From Phycobacter sedimenti (lineage in GTDB: Bacteria; Pseudomonadota; Alphaproteobacteria; Rhodobacterales; Rhodobacteraceae): a stretch of DNA of 64,000 bases. This document shows, one piece after another, positions 60,230 to 64,000 of this stretch (within the stretch, counting starts at the first letter, position 1; every line of letters starts with the position of its first letter). A program made the position numbers and the translations under genes. The DNA lies in contig NZ_JBBVGR010000008.1 of assembly GCF_038148855.1 (NCBI RefSeq), positions 1-64,000 on the forward strand. Direction: 5' to 3'. A model generated the notes under the pieces. That model was not told where the DNA came from. It did no database searches and saw only the letters and a program-made list of their open reading frames with translations.

Positions 60230-61770
60230 CATGCTTCCTTTCGCAGTTTGAAGCGCTGGATCTTGCCGGTTGCCGTTTTCGGCAGATCCTCGGCAAAAAC
60301 GATCCAGCGCGGATATTTCCACTTGCCGATCTTGTCCTTCACAAAGTCCTTCAGCTCGGTCGCAAGCGCATCGTCTCCGTTGCCTTCCTTCAGGACGATA
60401 TGGGCTTTTGGTTTTTCGAGGCCTTCTTCGTCACGAGCAGGAACCACGGCGGCCTCCAGAACAGCGGGGTGGGAAACCAGCGCCTGTTCTACCTCAAACG
60501 GCGAAAGCCAGATGCCGGAGACCTTGAACATGTCATCGGTGCGACCACAGTAGATGAAACGCCCGTCTGCGCTGCGTTCGTATTTGTCGCCCGTGCGAGT
60601 CCATTCGCCTTCGAAGGTACCCCGGCTTTTGCCGCGCTGGTTCCAGTATCCCTCCGCGGCCGAGGCACCGCGTACAAGCAGTTCACCTATCCCGCCCGGT
60701 GCGGTCACCTCTTCACCGGCTTCATCCACGAGGCGCAGTTCGTAGCCCGGCACGGCCACGCCGGAGGTGCCGTAGACAACATCGCCCGGCGTGTTGGACA
60801 GGAAGATGTGCAGCATCTCGGTGGAGCCGACACCATCCAAAATCTCGACGCCCCAGATCTGCTCCCATTTGCGGCCGACTTCTTCGGGCAGGGCTTCGCC
60901 AGCGGAAATGCAGCGGCGCAGGGGGGCGTCGGGTTTGCCCGTGGTCTCCAGCGCCGCAACCGTTGCCGCATAAAGGGTGGGCACGCCGCAATAGATGGTG
61001 GGTTTCTGCTCTTCGAGGATCGATAGCACCGTATCCGGTGTGGGGCGACCATTGAACAGGATGGTCGTTGCCCCAACCGACATGGGGAAGGTCATCCCGT
61101 TGCCAAGACCATAGGCAAAGAAGAGCTTTGCGGCGGAAAACACCACGTCGTCTTCAGCGATCTGCAGCACCTGATCGCCGTAGGTTTCCGCCGTCGCGGC
61201 CAGAGCGCCGTGGACATGGCGCACGCCTTTTGGCTGACCGGTGGAGCCAGAGGAATAGAGCCAGAAGGCAGTCTCATCCGGACAACAATCGATGGCGGAC
61301 TGCGGCTCGGCTCCTGCGAGGAAATCGTCGTAGCTCTCGCAGCCCTCGGGGGTGTCGCCGCCAATGACCACGATTTTCTGAAGGTCAGGGCAGGCGCTTA
61401 GGGCGGGCTCTACCACTTCCCAGAGTTCGGCGTTGACAAAGAGGATGGTGGCGCGGCTGTCTTTGAGGATGATTTCATAGACCGAGGTTGCCAGCAGTGT
61501 GTTCAGCGGCACCGGCACCACGCCCGCCTTGAGCGCGCCCCAGAAGATCTGCGGAAATTCGATCTGATCGAGAACCAGCATGGCGGCGCGGGTCTCTCGG
61601 GCGATTCCGGCGCGGCGCAGGGCGCCGGCCACACGGTCCGTTACCTCTGCCAGTGCGCCGTAGGTGATCTGCCGCTTTGCCCCTTCCGCCTCAAGAAAGG
61701 CAGGTTTGTCCGGGCGCTCGGCCCGGTGGCGGTCCACAAAAAATCCTGCCGCATTGCCGCTGGGTGTCAT
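60229..61770 (-). CDS. bclA: Benzoate-CoA ligase
   Basis: Activates benzoate to benzoyl-CoA at the cost of ATP. The 513 residues of the acyl-adenylate family include the AMP motif LYSSGSTGQPKGVRHVH, GVGSTEMLHIF, and a C-terminal hinge (WLSPFEVEQAL) with the catalytic Lys region TATGKIQRFKLRK. The benzoate-CoA ligase subfamily is inferred by context and by GVGSTEMLHIF. AGGAG precedes ATG 61770. First gene of the benzoate operon; putative operators lie 115-150 bases upstream. Confidence 0.92.
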   Translation of the reverse strand: MTPSGNAAGFFVDRHRAERPDKPAFLEAEGAKRQITYGALAEVTDRVAGALRRAGIARETRAAMLVLDQIEFPQIFWGALKAGVVPVPLNTLLATSVYEIILKDSRATILFVNAELWEVVEPALSACPDLQKIVVIGGDTPEGCESYDDFLAGAEPQSAIDCCPDETAFWLYSSGSTGQPKGVRHVHGALAATAETYGDQVLQIAEDDVVFSAAKLFFAYGLGNGMTFPMSVGATTILFNGRPTPDTVLSILEEQKPTIYCGVPTLYAATVAALETTGKPDAPLRRCISAGEALPEEVGRKWEQIWGVEILDGVGSTEMLHIFLSNTPGDVVYGTSGVAVPGYELRLVDEAGEEVTAPGGIGELLVRGASAAEGYWNQRGKSRGTFEGEWTRTGDKYERSADGRFIYCGRTDDMFKVSGIWLSPFEVEQALVSHPAVLEAAVVPARDEEGLEKPKAHIVLKEGNGDDALATELKDFVKDKIGKWKYPRWIVFAEDLPKTATGKIQRFKLRKEA

Positions 61771-61883
61771 CCTCGCTCCTCCCTTGTCTGCCCGGCAGGC
61801 CTATGATGTCGCCGGGCCTGCGCAGCCCTCCCCGGCGGCGCAGTGGTGTTCGTGGGCAGATTAATGCACTGGTCGCAGAATAA

Positions 61884-61897
61884 TGCAACATATTGCG
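61884..61897. promoter_or_regulatory. BoxR operator candidate 1 before bclA
   Basis: TGCA-ACATAT-TGCG, 114 bases upstream of the bclA start. Confidence 0.5.
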
Positions 61898-61906
61898 CAA
61901 GAAAAA

Positions 61907-61920
61907 TGCATTATCTTGCA
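61907..61920. promoter_or_regulatory. BoxR operator candidate 2 before bclA
   Basis: Exact TGCA-TTATCT-TGCA. With 61884-61897 the repeats are 23 bases apart, about two helical turns. Confidence 0.65.
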
Positions 61921-61993
61921 CAATTCTGATGATCGCCTTGATCCAAAGAGTTTCTTTGGGATCCTTGGTGCCCGCTTGAACGCGAGCATAAAC

Positions 61994-62033
61994 GAAAAGG
62001 CCCCCGCCAGATGTCTGACAGGGGCCTCTTTTT
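61994..62033. terminator. Bidirectional terminator between TRAP genes and bclA
   Basis: Stem AGGCCCC / GGGGCCT with a 16-base loop, flanked by AAAA on the left and CTTTTT on the right; on the minus strand it ends GGGGCCTTTTCG. It lies after the TRAP large permease stop. Confidence 0.65.
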
Positions 62034-62058
62034 GCGTGTTTTGATTCTACTTAGGTGG

Positions 62059-63564
62059 TCAGTGCAACCACATCAGCGGCAACAAGGTGATGATCGGGAA
62101 GGCCACCAGGATGATCACCCGGATGATGTCGGAGGCGACAAAGAACATCACGGCCTTGTAGGTGTCGACCATCTTGGTGGTTCGATCCATGGCGTTGATG
62201 ATGAAGAGGTTCATCCCCACCGGCGGGGTGATGAGGCCCACCTCGACCACGATCAGCACCAGAATGCCGAACCAGATGGCGACATACTCGGCTTCGATCC
62301 GGTTCACACGGCCTTCTGTGACGCGAATGCCCAGTTCCTTCATCTGCTCGCGCGTCAGCTCCATGCCGTTTGCGATGGCCTCCTGAATTGAGGCCAGCAT
62401 TTCGGCGCCCATGCCGGGTGGAACACCGTTGCGCAGAACTTCCATCGCCGCGTCTGCCTGCATGGCGGGCAGGGACAAAAGGCCAAAGTCCATGGCCGAA
62501 ATCACCGGAAAGAAGATCGGGATTGTCAGCAGGATCATCGAGAGGCTGTCCATCAGACAGCCAAACACCAGGTAGAAGGCCAGGATCAGCGCAAGCACTA
62601 CCCAGGGGCTCAGGCCCTGGCTGACCACGAAATCGGCGAGTTCCTGTGGCACCTGCGTGAGGGCGAGGAAACCGTTGTAAAAGCCAGCGCCCAGAACAAT
62701 GAAGAAGATCATCGCCGTGGAGCGGGCCGTCACAAGGAAGCTTTCGACCAGTGTTTCGCGGTTCAACCCGCCATTGAGCCAGGCGATAAAGCCGGTGCCG
62801 AATGCGCCGACGGCCGCGCCTTCGGTGGGGGTGAACCAACCGGCATAGATGCCGCCTACCACAAGGCCAAAGACCAAGAGGACAGGCCATACCTTGAACA
62901 GGTTTTCAAACCGTTCGCTCCACGGGATCGCGGGGCGCGTGCCTGCGCTGTCGGGGAACATGCGCACATAGATCGAAATGGCAACGACATAGCCGATCGC
63001 GGCCAGAATGCCGGGAATGAAGGCCGCGAGGAACAGCTTGGCGATGTTCTGTTCGGTCAGGATGGCATAGATCACCAGAACGACCGAGGGTGGGATCAGG
63101 ATCCCCAGCGTACCGCCAGCGGCCAGCGTCGCAGTGGAAAAGCCACCCGCATAGCCATAGGCGCGCAGCTCGGGCAGGGCGACGCGGCCCATGGTGGCCG
63201 CTGTTGCCAGTGACGATCCGCAGATCGCGCCAAAGCCGGCGCAGGCCCCGATCGAGGCCATGGCCACCCCGCCTTTTCGGTGCCCAAGGAAGCCCGCGGC
63301 TGCCTTGAACAGCGCCGAAGACATGCCGCCCAATGTCGCGAAATGCCCCATCAAAAGGAACATCGGCACAATGGTCAGCGAATAGGAGGAAAAGGTCGAA
63401 TAGGTTTCGCTTTTGAGGCGGCCAAAGGCGACCTGGGTGCCCCCCGTGACCATGATCAGCCCGACGAGACCAACGAGGAACATCGACAGCCCAATCGGTA
63501 CCCGCAGGAAGATCAGAACCATCAGGATGGGAAAAGAGGCTATTCCGATTTCAAGAGCTGTCAC
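62059..63564 (-). CDS. TRAP transporter large permease (DctM-like)
   Basis: Secondary transporter core subunit driven by the sodium or proton gradient with a periplasmic binding protein. A 501-residue polytopic protein starting GTG at 63564 (MTALEIGIASFPILMVLI), overlapping the small permease stop. DctM features include GGTLGILIPPSVVLVIY and the late VGLITPPVGMNLFIIN. It is about 70 residues longer than usual because of an insertion (about 360-420) between IFFPVISAM and IWFGILVLIVVE. Confidence 0.88.
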   Translation of the reverse strand: MTALEIGIASFPILMVLIFLRVPIGLSMFLVGLVGLIMVTGGTQVAFGRLKSETYSTFSSYSLTIVPMFLLMGHFATLGGMSSALFKAAAGFLGHRKGGVAMASIGACAGFGAICGSSLATAATMGRVALPELRAYGYAGGFSTATLAAGGTLGILIPPSVVLVIYAILTEQNIAKLFLAAFIPGILAAIGYVVAISIYVRMFPDSAGTRPAIPWSERFENLFKVWPVLLVFGLVVGGIYAGWFTPTEGAAVGAFGTGFIAWLNGGLNRETLVESFLVTARSTAMIFFIVLGAGFYNGFLALTQVPQELADFVVSQGLSPWVVLALILAFYLVFGCLMDSLSMILLTIPIFFPVISAMDFGLLSLPAMQADAAMEVLRNGVPPGMGAEMLASIQEAIANGMELTREQMKELGIRVTEGRVNRIEAEYVAIWFGILVLIVVEVGLITPPVGMNLFIINAMDRTTKMVDTYKAVMFFVASDIIRVIILVAFPIITLLPLMWLH

Positions 63565-64000
63565 TGCTCACCCTCCACACCGTCCCACAGCTGGATGCGG
63601 CCGGTCATAAATTCAGTTGTGCGCACGATGGCCATGTAGATGCCAACGATAGCGGCCGTGCTTGCGGCAAAGAGGCTGGCCGCATAGGCCCACCAGGTCG
63701 GAAACTCGAGCAGGAACGAGGTTTCCCCGTTGTGGTATTTCCCGATCATCCCATCGGCGAGCTTGACCGTGATCAGCCCCAGAACACCGGCAAAAAGGAT
63801 GGCAATCACCATGCGCAGGAACCGGTTCACCTTGACCGGAAAGGCGTTGGCGACCACATCGACCGAGGCATGCCCCGAGGTGATCTGGCACAGTGGAATG
63901 AAGGCAAAGATCGCAAATGCCACCCCGGCCTCGACCATTTCGAAATCACCGTTGATTGGTCCGATGTAGTTGATCAGCCAGTTGGACAGATCCGGAAGGT
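63561..64000 (-). CDS. TRAP transporter small permease (DctQ-like), N-terminus cut
   Basis: The C-terminal 146 residues of a small permease; the frame is open to the window edge. Visible hydrophobic segments with a conserved central stretch (FAIFAFIPLCQITSGHASVDVV, typical 'GHxxxD' region) precede ETSFLLEFPTWWAYA. It is translationally coupled to the large permease (overlap of four bases). The solute-binding subunit lies outside. Confidence 0.8.
   Translation of the reverse strand, partial: LPDLSNWLINYIGPINGDFEMVEAGVAFAIFAFIPLCQITSGHASVDVVANAFPVKVNRFLRMVIAILFAGVLGLITVKLADGMIGKYHNGETSFLLEFPTWWAYAASLFAASTAAIVGIYMAIVRTTEFMTGRIQLWDGVEGEQ

Noticed and set aside
1..64000. Mobile elements, CRISPR arrays, prophage or IS inverted repeats
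   Set aside because: No transposase or integrase frame, no spaced direct repeats and no terminal inverted repeats were seen. Repeats are limited to the palindrome, hairpins and operator motifs listed above.

Overview
The window looks like chromosomal DNA of a Rhodobacterales (Roseobacter-group) alphaproteobacterium. This is inferred from the high GC content, the family content (RegB/SenC/RegA, a HslV with a pro-segment, AddAB instead of RecBCD, HrcA-GrpE, a DUF1127 protein, TRAP transport, a box benzoyl-CoA pathway) and the conserved alphaproteobacterial origin neighbourhood. No mobile elements, CRISPR arrays or phage genes were seen; nearly everything is core chromosome apart from the aromatic-degradation block at the right end.

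Layout. 1-8.6 kb: a partial chemoreceptor, a PfkB-type sugar kinase, malic enzyme MaeB, a lone short flagellin and MutS. 8.6-13.3 kb: hrcA-grpE (minus) diverging from rph-rdgB-hemW-DUF454 (plus, start/stop overlaps). 13.3-24 kb is the replication-origin region. The minus-strand series hemJ, rho, mnmE, mnmG, rsmG, parA, parB lies left of a 383-bp intergenic region, and the plus-strand series maf, aroE, coaE, dnaQ lies right of it. The intergenic region holds degenerate DnaA boxes and a full CtrA-type TTAA-N7-TTAAC box and is called oriC by synteny. Two perfect 16-bp parS sites sit in the rsmG N-terminus and at the mnmG start.

24-35 kb: secB, fxsA-like, Tim44-like, mltA, smr, a lipoprotein hydrolase, an hslV / membrane protein / hslU operon, a DUF1127 protein, a tandem Lin0512 pair, a membrane alpha/beta-hydrolase and trxA. 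35-43.6 kb: a tightly packed minus operon tsaE-amgK-murU-addB-addA, which joins tRNA t6A synthesis, a predicted MurNAc salvage pair and recombination. 43.7-49.3 kb: a DivL-like PAS protein without a kinase domain, then the redox system regB and, divergently, senC-regA, followed by a GT61-type glycosyltransferase. 49.3-52.6 kb: an HD phosphohydrolase, tRNA-Arg(CCU), a LacI-family regulator and a YcaQ-type glycosylase.

52.6-61.8 kb is a complete-looking upper pathway for aerobic 'hybrid' benzoate degradation, all on the minus strand: benzoate-CoA ligase, an alpha/beta-hydrolase, a DUF309 protein, boxC, boxB, a previously hidden 57-residue gene with one CxxCxxCxxxC ferredoxin motif, boxA, a thioesterase and boxR. 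Repeated TGCA-N6-TGC(A/G) sites, one inside a perfect 32-bp palindrome, lie upstream of bclA, boxC and boxR and are the likely BoxR operators. The window ends in a TRAP transporter (large permease with an unusual insertion, and a truncated small permease) that may import an aromatic or organic acid.
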